A program made the translations under genes and the position numbers. A stretch of 12,623 nucleotides of DNA. Source: Firmicutes bacterium UBA4996 (lineage in GTDB: Bacteria; Bacillota; Limnochordia; Darwinibacteriales; Darwinibacteriaceae). The stretch covers positions 1-12,623 of the forward strand of contig DGYW01000003.1 of NCBI GenBank assembly GCA_002396805.1, written 5' to 3'. Of the stretch, positions 1 through 7,295 are shown one piece after another; positions within the stretch are counted from its first letter, which is position 1, and every line of letters starts with the position of its first letter. The notes under the pieces were generated by a model, which saw only the letters and a list, made by a program, of their open reading frames with translations, was not told the DNA's origin and did not search any database.

Positions 1-1106
1 GCAATCTTTTTAGACACATCGGTAAGATGCTGCGTTCCAGCAAACACTTCGCTACCTGGGCCGTAGGCATAAACGGGAACCATAGCACCCGTATGATCCG
101 TAGTGAGCCAGGCATGGTTCACGTTTGAACCATCAGGAGAACCACCGGTAATTCCAAAACCACCAGTCTCGTGATCGGCAGTCACTAGAACTAAGGTATC
201 ATCCCGGGAGCGGGCGTATTCTAGAGCAACACCAACTGCTAGGTCAAAGGCGATTGTATCACCCAAAACTTGCTCGGTCATGTTATAGTGGCTACCCTTG
301 TCAATCTTGGAGCCTTCTACCATGAGGAAAAACCCTTGAGGGTTGCTATCCAGAAGATTGATGGCAGTTTGAGTCATCTCAGCTAGGGACGGCTCCACTG
401 GAAACCGTTCCTGATCGTAACTAATATTACCTGTAGAAAAGAGACCAAGGACATTCTGACTGCTACCAGGTTGGAGTGCCAGAAGTTCATCTCTGTCTTT
501 CACATAAAGATAGCCTTGATCAATGGCTTGACTAAGTAGACTGCCTGCGCGAGGTTGCTTGGTAAACGGATGAGCACCGAAACTCTCTGAACCTCCACCT
601 AGTAAGACGTTCACCCCTGAGTTGAGGATTTTTTCTGCAATTTCGTCTTCGAAAGTGCGGCTAGCGGCTTGCACTAAGTAAGTGGCTGGAGTAGCATCGG
701 TTAGTTTACTAGTGACTGCTACCCCAGTACCCATACCTCGATCTCTTGCTAAGAGCATCAGGCTCATTAAGGCACGATTATCAGGGTCTGTCGCGATGCG
801 TCCATTAGTAGTACGCATTCCTGTAGCTAAGGCAGTACCAGCTGCCGCTGAGTCAGTCACTAAATTCGAGGCAGAGTGATTTTTTGCTAAGCCAATAGTC
901 TTTATGGTGTCTAGGTGCAAGGGCACATCAGCTGATTCGGCCCCAATTCGAGCGGCGGTAATGTGACTAATCCCCATCCCATCACCAATTAGCATAATCA
1001 CATTTTTGACTCGCTGGGTTTCAGCAAGTACAGGGATACTGACAAACAAGACTAAAACTAAAGTTAGATTGAGCAGTCTCCAATTTTTTCTTCTAAACAA
1101 TGCCAT
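1..1106 (-). CDS. Exported alkaline phosphatase (PhoA family), 3' end outside window
   Basis: This gene encodes a metal-dependent phosphomonoesterase that releases inorganic phosphate outside the cytoplasmic membrane. I translated 368 residues from an ATG preceded by AAGGAGGA. Residues 1-28 form a signal peptide (basic start, hydrophobic core, VLA/E cleavage) with no lipobox cysteine. The family motifs are intact: GDGMG with metal ligand D42, TDSAAAGTA with nucleophile S86, TDATPA with D137, EGSKID followed by H273 (E264, D269), ADHETGG with D311 and H312, and HTG with H338. The DATPA form follows the E. coli type rather than the Bacillus HATPA type. Probably only the last few dozen residues or fewer are missing, because the reading frame runs off the left edge after the late VPVYAYGPG motif. 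It starts 21 bases after the second permease gene, so it is very likely the last gene seen of the same operon. The family call is firm; the natural substrate is unknown. Confidence 0.93.
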   Translation of the reverse strand, partial: MALFRRKNWRLLNLTLVLVLFVSIPVLAETQRVKNVIMLIGDGMGISHITAARIGAESADVPLHLDTIKTIGLAKNHSASNLVTDSAAAGTALATGMRTTNGRIATDPDNRALMSLMLLARDRGMGTGVAVTSKLTDATPATYLVQAASRTFEDEIAEKILNSGVNVLLGGGSESFGAHPFTKQPRAGSLLSQAIDQGYLYVKDRDELLALQPGSSQNVLGLFSTGNISYDQERFPVEPSLAEMTQTAINLLDSNPQGFFLMVEGSKIDKGSHYNMTEQVLGDTIAFDLAVGVALEYARSRDDTLVLVTADHETGGFGITGGSPDGSNVNHAWLTTDHTGAMVPVYAYGPGSEVFAGTQHLTDVSKKI

Positions 1107-1127
1107 CGTACGTTCCTCCTTCTGCTC

Positions 1128-2000
1128 TTACTCTTTGAGCCCTGACATGGCAATTCCTTCTGTGAAGTAGCGCTGGTTAAAGACGAAGAGCAAAATCACC
1201 GGTAAAACCGCCATAGTGGAGGCTGCATAGACTAGGTTCGGAAAAGAAGCGTATTGCCCATTGAAAAGGGGAATAGCCAAGGACAGGGTCCGGAGGCGAT
1301 CCGTATTAACCATCAGCAAAGGCCACATATAAGCATTCCAGTTTCCAGTGAAGGTGAAGATAGTTAGGGTGGCTAAAGCTGGCTTAGTTAAGGGAGTAAT
1401 GATCTTAAAGAAGATTCCAAACTCACTACTTCCGTCAATTCTAGCCGCATCTAACAGATCATCAGGAATGGTTAGGCAAAACTGACGCATCATGAAAATA
1501 CCAAAGGCACTAGACAAACTGACGATAATCAGTCCTGTGTAGGTGTTAACCAATCCCGCCCGGTAAGCCATGACATACAAAGGAACAATGGTTACGGGAT
1601 AAGGAATCATCATAGTGGCCAAGATGAGCCAGAAAATAAAGTTTCGACCAGCAAAACGGTACTTGGCGAATCCAAAGCCTGCCATGGAGGCTGTCAGTAC
1701 AGTAATCACCGTGGGAATCACGGAGGTGATGATGGTGTTGAGATAGTAGTGAGCAAAGGGTAGTCTCGAAAAGACTTCTTTGTAGTTGGCTAAAGTTGGG
1801 TCTTTAGGAATAAACGTTGGTGGAAATTGCATTACTTCCCGCACCGTCTTAAAAGAACCAAGAACCATCCACAAGAAGGGAATCAACATGATAACCCCGA
1901 TACTCACTAGGGCAACATAGGTGAGGACAGTTAGAATCTTAGCCCGGGCCACATGACGACGACCTGTACTATGATCGATTTGTTGATTATTCAGCATCAT
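1128..2000 (-). CDS. Sugar-type ABC transporter permease, MalG/UgpE class
   Basis: This is the second inner-membrane subunit of a CUT1-family carbohydrate importer. The 290-residue product has about six hydrophobic segments and the cytoplasmic EAA loop that contacts the ATPase, seen as DAARIDGSSEFGIFFKI followed by TPLTKP near residues 186-210. The conserved NWNAYMWPL motif follows. I chose the ATG at 2000 because GGGGG lies six bases upstream; an ATG immediately after it (1997) is an alternative. An upstream in-frame ATG at 2033 lies deep inside the preceding permease gene and adds residues with no family counterpart. The start overlaps the end of the first permease gene by 14 bases, which points to translational coupling and a heterodimeric channel. 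The substrate cannot be deduced from the permease. Confidence 0.95.
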   Translation of the reverse strand: MMLNNQQIDHSTGRRHVARAKILTVLTYVALVSIGVIMLIPFLWMVLGSFKTVREVMQFPPTFIPKDPTLANYKEVFSRLPFAHYYLNTIITSVIPTVITVLTASMAGFGFAKYRFAGRNFIFWLILATMMIPYPVTIVPLYVMAYRAGLVNTYTGLIIVSLSSAFGIFMMRQFCLTIPDDLLDAARIDGSSEFGIFFKIITPLTKPALATLTIFTFTGNWNAYMWPLLMVNTDRLRTLSLAIPLFNGQYASFPNLVYAASTMAVLPVILLFVFNQRYFTEGIAMSGLKE

Positions 2001-2871
2001 AGTTGACCCCCTTACCAAGGAATTTCCAGTCAATGAAGGTGAGCACTAAGGTGATTAAAAACAGTACTACAGACATGGCCGCTGCGTAACCCATCCTCAA
2101 ATCCGTAAAGGCTGCTTGGAAGATGTAAAAAACGATAGTGGTAGTACTATTTAATGGTCCACCCTGAGTCATAATGTTCATCTGGGCAAAGGCCCTAAGG
2201 GCACCCATGGTTGTGGTAATGACAATAAACAGGGTTGTTGGCTTCAGTAAGGGTAGCGTAATAAACCGTAGTCTCTGCCAATAACCGGCTCCATCAATTT
2301 CTGCAGCCTCGTAATAGCTCCGAGAAATACCTTGGAGGGCCGCTAGATAAATAATCATATTGCCCCCAACGGCAAGCCATATTCCCATGACCACAATAGA
2401 GCCAAGGGCAGTTTTTATGTCGTTCAACCAGTTCCGTGGTGCCAACCCAAATAGTCCAATAATGTAATTCAAAATACCTGTGCGACGATCGTAGATCCAC
2501 ATCCAAATGACCGAGGCAACCGCGATGGGGGTGACCATTGGTAGATAATAAATAGTGCGGAAAAAGGTAATCCCCCGGACTTTCGTGTTGAGCAGTAGAG
2601 CCAAGAGTAAAGAGACAATGATTACTCCGGGGATCAGCCAAACGGCATAGCGAAAAGTATTGATCAATGAGGTCTTAAATAAATCGTCGGTCAAGAGTCG
2701 TTCATAGTTACGCAGGCCCACCCAGCGAAATTTTGGGGTGATGATGGACCAGTTAGTAAACGAGAGCCCTACACCAATGATGGCCGGAATGAAGGTGACC
2801 ATCAGGTAAAACAACACACCCGGAAAGATAAAGACATAGGGTGCAATCTTACGTTGAATTTTGTACCACAT
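1987..2871 (-). CDS. Sugar-type ABC transporter permease, MalF/UgpA class
   Basis: This is the first inner-membrane subunit of the CUT1 importer and the partner of the overlapping MalG-type gene. The 294-residue protein has an N-terminal PYVFIFPGVLFYL segment typical of MalF/UgpA proteins and about six transmembrane helices. Its EAA loop is YEAAEIDGAGYWQRLRFI followed by TLPLLKP at about residues 187-212. It lacks the long periplasmic insertion of E. coli MalF and is the short UgpA-like form. The ATG has an AGGTGG site seven bases upstream. It lies 70 bases downstream of the binding-protein gene, and that gap contains a hairpin. No ATP-binding subunit gene is found in the window, so the ATPase is probably encoded elsewhere, as with MsmX-type shared ATPases. 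Confidence 0.95.
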   Translation of the reverse strand: MWYKIQRKIAPYVFIFPGVLFYLMVTFIPAIIGVGLSFTNWSIITPKFRWVGLRNYERLLTDDLFKTSLINTFRYAVWLIPGVIIVSLLLALLLNTKVRGITFFRTIYYLPMVTPIAVASVIWMWIYDRRTGILNYIIGLFGLAPRNWLNDIKTALGSIVVMGIWLAVGGNMIIYLAALQGISRSYYEAAEIDGAGYWQRLRFITLPLLKPTTLFIVITTTMGALRAFAQMNIMTQGGPLNSTTTIVFYIFQAAFTDLRMGYAAAMSVVLFLITLVLTFIDWKFLGKGVNYDAE

Positions 2872-2907
2872 TTTCTTCCCACCTTTAAACCATCGTAGAA
2901 GATAAAA

Positions 2908-2927
2908 GGGAGGAGCGTACTCCTCCC
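2908..2927 (-). terminator. Intercistronic stem-loop, probable attenuator or mRNA stabiliser
   Basis: There is a perfect 8-bp stem GGGAGGAG/CTCCTCCC with a four-base loop. On the minus strand it is followed by TTTT. It sits 15 bases after the stop codon of the solute-binding protein gene and before the permease genes. Such hairpins commonly protect the binding-protein message and let only part of transcription continue, so that binding protein exceeds permease. The structure is seen directly; the role is inferred from malE-malF type operons. Confidence 0.75.
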
Positions 2928-2941
2928 CTTACCAGTTGAAC

Positions 2942-4180
2942 CTATAGTTCGTCTAAAATTACCTCTTTATAAACTTTCTCAGCTTCTTTTCCGAGCCAGT
3001 CAAAGGCTTGATCGACTGTTTCGCCAGCGATGATCACCTTACTGATCGCATCTCGGACTGCCTTGTCCATTTGAGAGAGAGCTTCAAATGGGTAGGGAAT
3101 CGCGGATTCCAGCGAGGCTAAAGGTGCTGCTAAGAGCGGTTCGTGTTCTAGGAGTTCTGGATCTTCGATTAAGGCAATTCGGCTTGGTAATTCACCAGTT
3201 TCGATAGTCCATTTCCGTTGGGCTTCCTTAGAGGTCAAGAATTCAATCCAGCGACTAGCCAAGTCAGCATTCTTGGTACCGGAGCTAGTAACGTAGGCCC
3301 AGTTGGTCATAATGTTTGTGCGTGTGCCACCTTCGGTGTATGCTGGTACTTCAGCAATACCGATGGGTAGATCTGGGTGAGAGTTTCTAAAGCTACCTAA
3401 CATAGCTGGGTGAGCAAATACCATACCCAATTCGCCTTCTCTAAAGGCGGTCCAACGGGAACCAAAGTTAGGATCTTCTACACCATATTCTGTGATCCAA
3501 TCAACGGCAAATTTGAACCCTTCTTTGCCTTGGGGATTATTGAATAGAGTCTTGCCCTTGGCATCTTGGAATTCGGTGCCGGTTTGAGCCATAAGGGTGA
3601 GAATAGCAGGACCGTAGTTACCGTGGGCTAGGCCCATGCGATACATGACGCCATCTTCCACATCTTTGATTAACAGTGCGGTCTCAATGAGCTCATCCCA
3701 TGTGGTAGGTACTTCGGTAATACCTAGTTCTTCAAAGATTTCAGTATTGTAAAAGAGTACGATGGTTTGTACGTCTGTTGGTAACCCATAAAATTTTTCA
3801 TTTTCAATTAAGTAACCGTAGGAACCAGGCACAAAATCTTCTAAAGCTTGGGCGTGGTCGATTTTGAGTTCTTGAATAACGCCATAGTTTCTATAACGGG
3901 GTACGTCACCGGCCCGGAGTTGAAATACGTCAGGACCAGAACCAGCGGCAATAGCTGGCAACAGCTTTGTATAATAGTCAGAAAGGGGAATGCTCTCAAA
4001 CTCAATTTTCACCCCAGGGTTTAGGGCTTCAAATTCTCGGGCAAACTTCTCAACCATCTCATTACGAGCGGGGGAGTGATGTTGCCAGTGCACGAGGGTT
4101 TCAGCAAACGCTAGAGAATTTAGGGCAAAAACAGCGATTAAGGTAATAACCAACAGGAAACTGCGTTTAGTTAATTTCAT
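2942..4180 (-). CDS. Extracellular sugar-binding protein of an ABC importer (SBP family 1)
   Basis: This protein captures substrate outside the membrane and delivers it to the two permeases encoded just downstream. It has 412 residues, the usual length for the family. Residues 1-26 form a signal peptide (KLTKR start, hydrophobic core, AFA/E cleavage). The mature part begins with ETLVHWQHHSP and the family pattern of a fibrinous alpha/beta two-lobe protein. Recognisable stretches are FEALNPGVKIEF, AAGSGPDVFQL, YGLPTDVQTIVLFYN, PTTWDEL, and later AQRKWTIETGELPSR. There is no lipobox cysteine, so the mature protein is soluble rather than a lipoprotein. AGGAGGT lies just before the ATG. It resembles generic oligosaccharide and UgpB-like binding proteins, and the ligand is not identifiable from the sequence. 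Confidence 0.93.
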   Translation of the reverse strand: MKLTKRSFLLVITLIAVFALNSLAFAETLVHWQHHSPARNEMVEKFAREFEALNPGVKIEFESIPLSDYYTKLLPAIAAGSGPDVFQLRAGDVPRYRNYGVIQELKIDHAQALEDFVPGSYGYLIENEKFYGLPTDVQTIVLFYNTEIFEELGITEVPTTWDELIETALLIKDVEDGVMYRMGLAHGNYGPAILTLMAQTGTEFQDAKGKTLFNNPQGKEGFKFAVDWITEYGVEDPNFGSRWTAFREGELGMVFAHPAMLGSFRNSHPDLPIGIAEVPAYTEGGTRTNIMTNWAYVTSSGTKNADLASRWIEFLTSKEAQRKWTIETGELPSRIALIEDPELLEHEPLLAAPLASLESAIPYPFEALSQMDKAVRDAISKVIIAGETVDQAFDWLGKEAEKVYKEVILDEL

Positions 4181-4234
4181 GAATTTGACCTCCTCTTAGT
4201 AATTACAAGTGTTCTAAAGCACAAGATGAGTGGA

Positions 4235-4975
4235 TTAGCCTCCTTTCTTTTTGAAACTCAAAGTAGCTCTTACAGGTAGATGATCAGATGACCAGTTTTG
4301 GATCACCTCTACATCTATCACATCAATCTCTGGCGAGACGAAAATGAAGTCGATACGGACAGTAGCTTCGTTCTCGTAGAGAGATAAATAAGGAAAAGTT
4401 GGTTGTTCTTGGTCGCACTCGGCGGCCGCATCTAACAATACTTCGGTGATTTTATTATAAGCAGGAGAACCGGGTTGCTCGTTCCAGTCTCCAACTAAGA
4501 TTACGGGCGTAGCGACCTTACTTAGATAGTTTCGAATTAGTTCAATATGTTCTAGCCGTTCTCCTTGTGTTAACCCAAGGTGGGTGACCATGAAGGTGAG
4601 GGGCTGTTTCCCGACTAACACTTCAGCGATAGCCACAGAACGATCCTCGAAGGTACCCTTTTTTGGCAGTAGTATACTCTCTTGTTTCAACACAGGAAAA
4701 TTGGTGAGAATGGCGTTTCCAAACTGTGCTTGAGCATTAAGTGCTGGCGCATAGTGGTAGGCCATGTTTAGAGAATTAGCAAGATATTGGCTCTGATCAA
4801 TATTATGCGAACGGACTTGATTGCGGTTATCTACTTCCTGTAAACCAATGAGTTGAGCTTGAGATTGTCTCAAGACTTCTTGAGTCCGATCAAGATCCTG
4901 CACACCATCAAGGCCACGGCCATACCGAATATTATAAGTTAAAACTGTGAATTGGTCTTGCACCGAATTAGGCAC
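4235..4975 (-). CDS. Endonuclease/exonuclease/phosphatase (EEP) family metal-dependent phosphoesterase
   Basis: This is a probable cytoplasmic Mg-dependent phosphodiesterase or phosphatase of the DNase I-like fold. All core motifs are present, numbered from the GTG at 4975: TYNIRYG with N15, GLQEVD with E47, THLGL with H132, GDWNEQP with D163 and N165, RIDFIFVS with D209, and SDHLPV with D231 and H232. There is no signal peptide or membrane segment. The open frame extends to a TTG at 5047, but that codon lies only about 14 bases from the predicted transcription start and has no ribosome site. The GTG has a weak AAGGGA about 10 bases upstream and starts just before the domain, so I prefer it with moderate certainty. 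It is the first gene of the importer operon, 54 bases before the binding-protein gene. Families with this fold include inositol-polyphosphate phosphatases, sphingomyelinases and nucleases; the operon context favours a small-molecule phosphoester. Confidence 0.85.
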   Translation of the reverse strand: MPNSVQDQFTVLTYNIRYGRGLDGVQDLDRTQEVLRQSQAQLIGLQEVDNRNQVRSHNIDQSQYLANSLNMAYHYAPALNAQAQFGNAILTNFPVLKQESILLPKKGTFEDRSVAIAEVLVGKQPLTFMVTHLGLTQGERLEHIELIRNYLSKVATPVILVGDWNEQPGSPAYNKITEVLLDAAAECDQEQPTFPYLSLYENEATVRIDFIFVSPEIDVIDVEVIQNWSSDHLPVRATLSFKKKGG

Positions 4976-5035
4976 CCAATCATCTTCCCTTCGGCCATAA
5001 TTTAAACTTTGTTTTACCTCGGAATAAAGTCGGTG

Positions 5036-5062
5036 TGAAATTAACAAAAAGAAGTTATTTCA
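5036..5062. promoter_or_regulatory. Imperfect inverted repeat at the importer operon transcription start
   Basis: TGAAATTAAC (5036-5045) faces GTTATTTCA (5054-5062), complementary except for one bulged T. It covers the predicted start point of the leftward promoter, a typical position for a repressor site. The ROK protein encoded at 7296-8561 is the obvious candidate to bind it, which is inference. Confidence 0.4.
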
Positions 5063-5067
5063 ATACA

Positions 5068-5096
5068 ATCTTAGCATATGTTGTCAGGGGAATCAA
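5068..5096 (-). promoter_or_regulatory. Leftward sigma-A type promoter of the EEP/ABC importer operon
   Basis: On the minus strand, TTGATT (5091-5096) is followed by a 17-base spacer and TAAGAT (5068-5073). The spacer ends in TGC, giving an extended -10 element. The predicted start point is near 5061. It is the only good leftward promoter I see before the operon. Confidence 0.7.
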
Positions 5097-5140
5097 GTAC
5101 TACTTGCGGACGAGGTAAAGGTGACCTACAAAGGAAAGAG

Positions 5141-5169
5141 TTGACAGACAAGGGTTTGCAAGGTACACT
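5141..5169 (+). promoter_or_regulatory. Rightward sigma-A type promoter of the two oxidoreductase genes
   Basis: A consensus -35 TTGACA (5141-5146), a 17-base spacer and -10 TACACT (5164-5169) lie about 75 bases before the ATG at 5247. The predicted start is near 5176. The same -35, spacer length and -10 recur before the gene at 10055. Confidence 0.8.
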
Positions 5170-5181
5170 TTAATTGTCCTC

Positions 5182-5224
5182 TTTATTTTATTTTGTCCAA
5201 AACTTTATACGGATGAAAAATAAA
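5182..5224. promoter_or_regulatory. Inverted repeats downstream of the rightward promoter, candidate ROK operator
   Basis: TTTATTTT (5182-5189) and AAAATAAA (5217-5224) are exact inverted repeats. Between them lies a 12-bp dyad TTTTG-TC-CAAAA (5191-5202). TTGTCC also occurs twice, at 5174-5179 and 5193-5198. Known NagC/Mlc/XylR-type ROK operators are A/T-rich dyads of this style, so this is a plausible roadblock site for the ROK protein. No binding evidence can be read from the sequence. Confidence 0.4.
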
Positions 5225-5246
5225 CTTTCAGATCGGAGGGGTTATA

Positions 5247-6260
5247 ATGATCAAAGTGGGCATGATTGGTGCCGGAGTCATGGGAGGAGTCCATGCTGCG
5301 GCCTACGGACGACTGTCCAATGCTCAGTTAACCACAATTTGTGACCTACGTCCAGAGAAAGCACAGAAATTGGCTGGGCCTGGGGTCAAAGTTGTCACGG
5401 ATTATCACGAAATTCTTCAAGATCCGGAGATCGATGTAGTGGACGTTTGTCTTCCTACCTATTTACACAAGGAAGTGGTCTTGGCCGCCGCGGCAGCAGG
5501 TAAACACGTCTTCTGTGAGAAACCTATTGCCCTAAGCGTTGAAGACGCCGAGGTAATGGTACAAGCGTGCAAACAAGCTGGGGTAAAATTAGGGATTGGT
5601 CAGGTTGTCCGCTTTTTCCCGGATTACGCCAAAGCAAAGGATCTTTTGGCTAGTGGACGTATTGGAGAACCTAAGGTTGTTAGGACTAGTCGCGGAGGAG
5701 CGTTTCCTATTTGGCCAGAGGATAAGTGGTATGCGGACTATTCCAAGAGTGGTGGACCCATTGTGGATCTGATCATTCACGACTTCGATTGGCTATTGTG
5801 GTTGTTTGGACCTGTGAAACGAGTCTTCGCTAAGAGTGTTAGCAAACAAGAACAGGTCGGGCAAGAGCCACTGGCCCACGCTTTGGTGACCTTAAGATTT
5901 GAGAACGGGATTATTGCCCATCTTGAAGGAAGTTGGGCCCAGCCCCAAGGCACTCCCTTTTCTACTTCATTTGAAATTGCTGGAACTAAAGGATTGTATG
6001 AGTATTCTAAAGAACAGGCTATGCCCTTAGTTCTAAGAACGGCTCAAGGCGAGGAACGGGCGAAGTCTGTACCCGAGAGCCCCTTAGCGTTAGAGCCTTA
6101 TACAGCACAACTAAAGGCCTTTATGGAAGCAATTATCCATAATAGTGATGTACCTGTACCAGGTCAGGAAGCCATTAATGCCTTGCAAGTGGCCTTAGCC
6201 GCTTGCCAGTCTGCCAAAACGGGAGAGGTAGTGTGGTTAGGAGGTGGGCAGAATGATTAG
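5247..6260 (+). CDS. Gfo/Idh/MocA family NAD(P)-dependent oxidoreductase
   Basis: This is a 337-residue sugar or polyol dehydrogenase of the inositol 2-dehydrogenase/glucose-fructose oxidoreductase superfamily. The N-terminal Rossmann fold has GMIGAGVMG (GxGxxG at 8-13). The catalytic lysine motif is CEKPIAL with K92. The substrate-site motif GGPIVDLIIHDFDW carries D174, H178 and D181, the pattern of myo-inositol dehydrogenase-like enzymes. A C-terminal alpha/beta domain follows. There is no signal peptide, so it is cytoplasmic. The ATG has GGAGGGG upstream. Its last eight bases overlap the next gene, a second enzyme of the same superfamily. Pairs of this kind often catalyse consecutive oxidation and reduction steps or form a complex. 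The substrate is unassigned; inositol or an inositol-like polyol is only one option. Confidence 0.93.
   Translation: MIKVGMIGAGVMGGVHAAAYGRLSNAQLTTICDLRPEKAQKLAGPGVKVVTDYHEILQDPEIDVVDVCLPTYLHKEVVLAAAAAGKHVFCEKPIALSVEDAEVMVQACKQAGVKLGIGQVVRFFPDYAKAKDLLASGRIGEPKVVRTSRGGAFPIWPEDKWYADYSKSGGPIVDLIIHDFDWLLWLFGPVKRVFAKSVSKQEQVGQEPLAHALVTLRFENGIIAHLEGSWAQPQGTPFSTSFEIAGTKGLYEYSKEQAMPLVLRTAQGEERAKSVPESPLALEPYTAQLKAFMEAIIHNSDVPVPGQEAINALQVALAACQSAKTGEVVWLGGGQND
6239..6245 (+). promoter_or_regulatory. Ribosome binding site that sets the start of the second oxidoreductase
   Basis: AGGAGGT is seven bases before the ATG at 6253. It overlaps an in-frame GTG at 6244, so that GTG cannot be the start codon. 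The site lies inside the end of the upstream gene, which supports coupled translation. Confidence 0.85.
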
Positions 6261-7233
6261 AGTTGGTTTGATTAGTTTAGCCCATATGCATGGACTTAGC
6301 TATGGTCGGGCCCTCCAATCTATGTCTGATGCGCAGTTTGTTGGTATTTACGATCGAGATGTGGAACGTCGAGACAAGTACGCCAAGGAATTCGGGGTTA
6401 CCAGCTTTGAGACTTTAGATGGTCTTTTGGCCGAAGTAGATGCGGTAATGATTTGTTCAGAAAACTCTCTGCATGCAAAGTATACTCTAGCGGCGGCGAA
6501 AGCTGGCAAGCACGTTCTTTGTGAGAAGCCTCTGGCTACCAACCTTGATGACGCCCACGAGATGGTACGGGTCTGTCAAGAGCGGGGCGTAGTTCTACAG
6601 ACCGCTTTTCCCATTCGCTTTTCTACTCCAGTAGTTAGGGCGAAGGAGATTATTGACAGTGGAGCCATTGGTAAAATCTTGGCTATTAATGGCACTAACC
6701 ATGGAAAAATGCCTCCTGGCTGGTTTTTAGATCAAGAATTGGCCGGTGGTGGAGCAGTGTTTGACCATACTGTCCATGTTACAGATATTATGCGTTGGTA
6801 CTTAGGTAGCGAAGTTAAGGAGGTCTACGCTGAAGTAGACACTGCCTTACATGAAGATGTTGACATTGATGATGTGGGCATGCTCACCATGGAGTTTGAA
6901 GATGGAACCATTGCCACATTAGATCCTAGCTGGTCTCGTCCTAAGACTTTTCCCACTTGGGGTGATGTGACCCTAAAGGTAATCGGGACTGAGGGTACCC
7001 TAGACATCGACGCCTTTGCCCAGGCCGGAGAGGTCTTCTCTGACGAAGTGGGTCATAGCCAGTACTACTTCTGGGGTGATGATGCAGATCGGGCCATGGT
7101 TGAAGACTTTTTAGCTTCCATTCGAGAAAAGAGAGAACCACGGGCTACTGGCTTGGATGGATTGAGAGCTACTGAGGTGGCCCTAGCTGCCTATGAGGCT
7201 GCCCGTCAGCTTAAACCCATTAAACTTAGATAA
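6253..7233 (+). CDS. Gfo/Idh/MocA family oxidoreductase with atypical nucleotide-binding loop
   Basis: This is a second cytoplasmic dehydrogenase-like protein, 326 residues from the ATG at 6253. The Rossmann N-terminus reads VGLISLAHMHGLSYG, so the usual GxGxxG is replaced by a glycine-poor loop containing AHMHG. The catalytic lysine motif LCEKPLAT (K92) is intact, and GGGAVFDHTVHVTD gives D171, H175 and D178. The C-terminal domain includes EFEDGTIATLDPSWSRP and the GTEGTLDID strand typical of the family. The two genes overlap by eight bases. The loop occurs in a recognisable subfamily beginning with a SFAHxH-like motif (recalled from family knowledge, not searched). Cofactor binding may therefore differ, but K92 and the D/H pair argue for an active enzyme. 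A bidirectional terminator follows 10 bases after the stop codon. Confidence 0.9.
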   Translation: MIRVGLISLAHMHGLSYGRALQSMSDAQFVGIYDRDVERRDKYAKEFGVTSFETLDGLLAEVDAVMICSENSLHAKYTLAAAKAGKHVLCEKPLATNLDDAHEMVRVCQERGVVLQTAFPIRFSTPVVRAKEIIDSGAIGKILAINGTNHGKMPPGWFLDQELAGGGAVFDHTVHVTDIMRWYLGSEVKEVYAEVDTALHEDVDIDDVGMLTMEFEDGTIATLDPSWSRPKTFPTWGDVTLKVIGTEGTLDIDAFAQAGEVFSDEVGHSQYYFWGDDADRAMVEDFLASIREKREPRATGLDGLRATEVALAAYEAARQLKPIKLR

Positions 7234-7243
7234 ACTGAAAAAG

Positions 7244-7281
7244 AAAACGCGTTCCTTCTTGCTCGAAGGGGCGCGTTTTTT
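7244..7281. terminator. Bidirectional rho-independent terminator
   Basis: AAAACGCG (7244-7251) pairs with CGCGTTTT (7272-7279), and CCTTC (7254-7258) pairs with GAAGG (7265-7269). A T-run follows on the plus strand and the matching A-run gives one on the minus strand. It ends both the oxidoreductase pair and the convergent ROK gene. Confidence 0.9.
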
Positions 7282-7295
7282 AACTTCAAATAGCG

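Noticed and set aside
682..879. Open frame on the plus strand of 65 codons
   Set aside because: It is antisense to the alkaline phosphatase gene, with no ribosome site or recognisable domain.
2001..2033. Longer start for the MalG-type permease
   Set aside because: The added residues have no family match, and the ribosome site favours the ATG at 2000.
2294..2641. Open frame of 115 codons on the minus strand
   Set aside because: It lies in another frame inside the MalF-type permease gene, whose frame has the full family signature.
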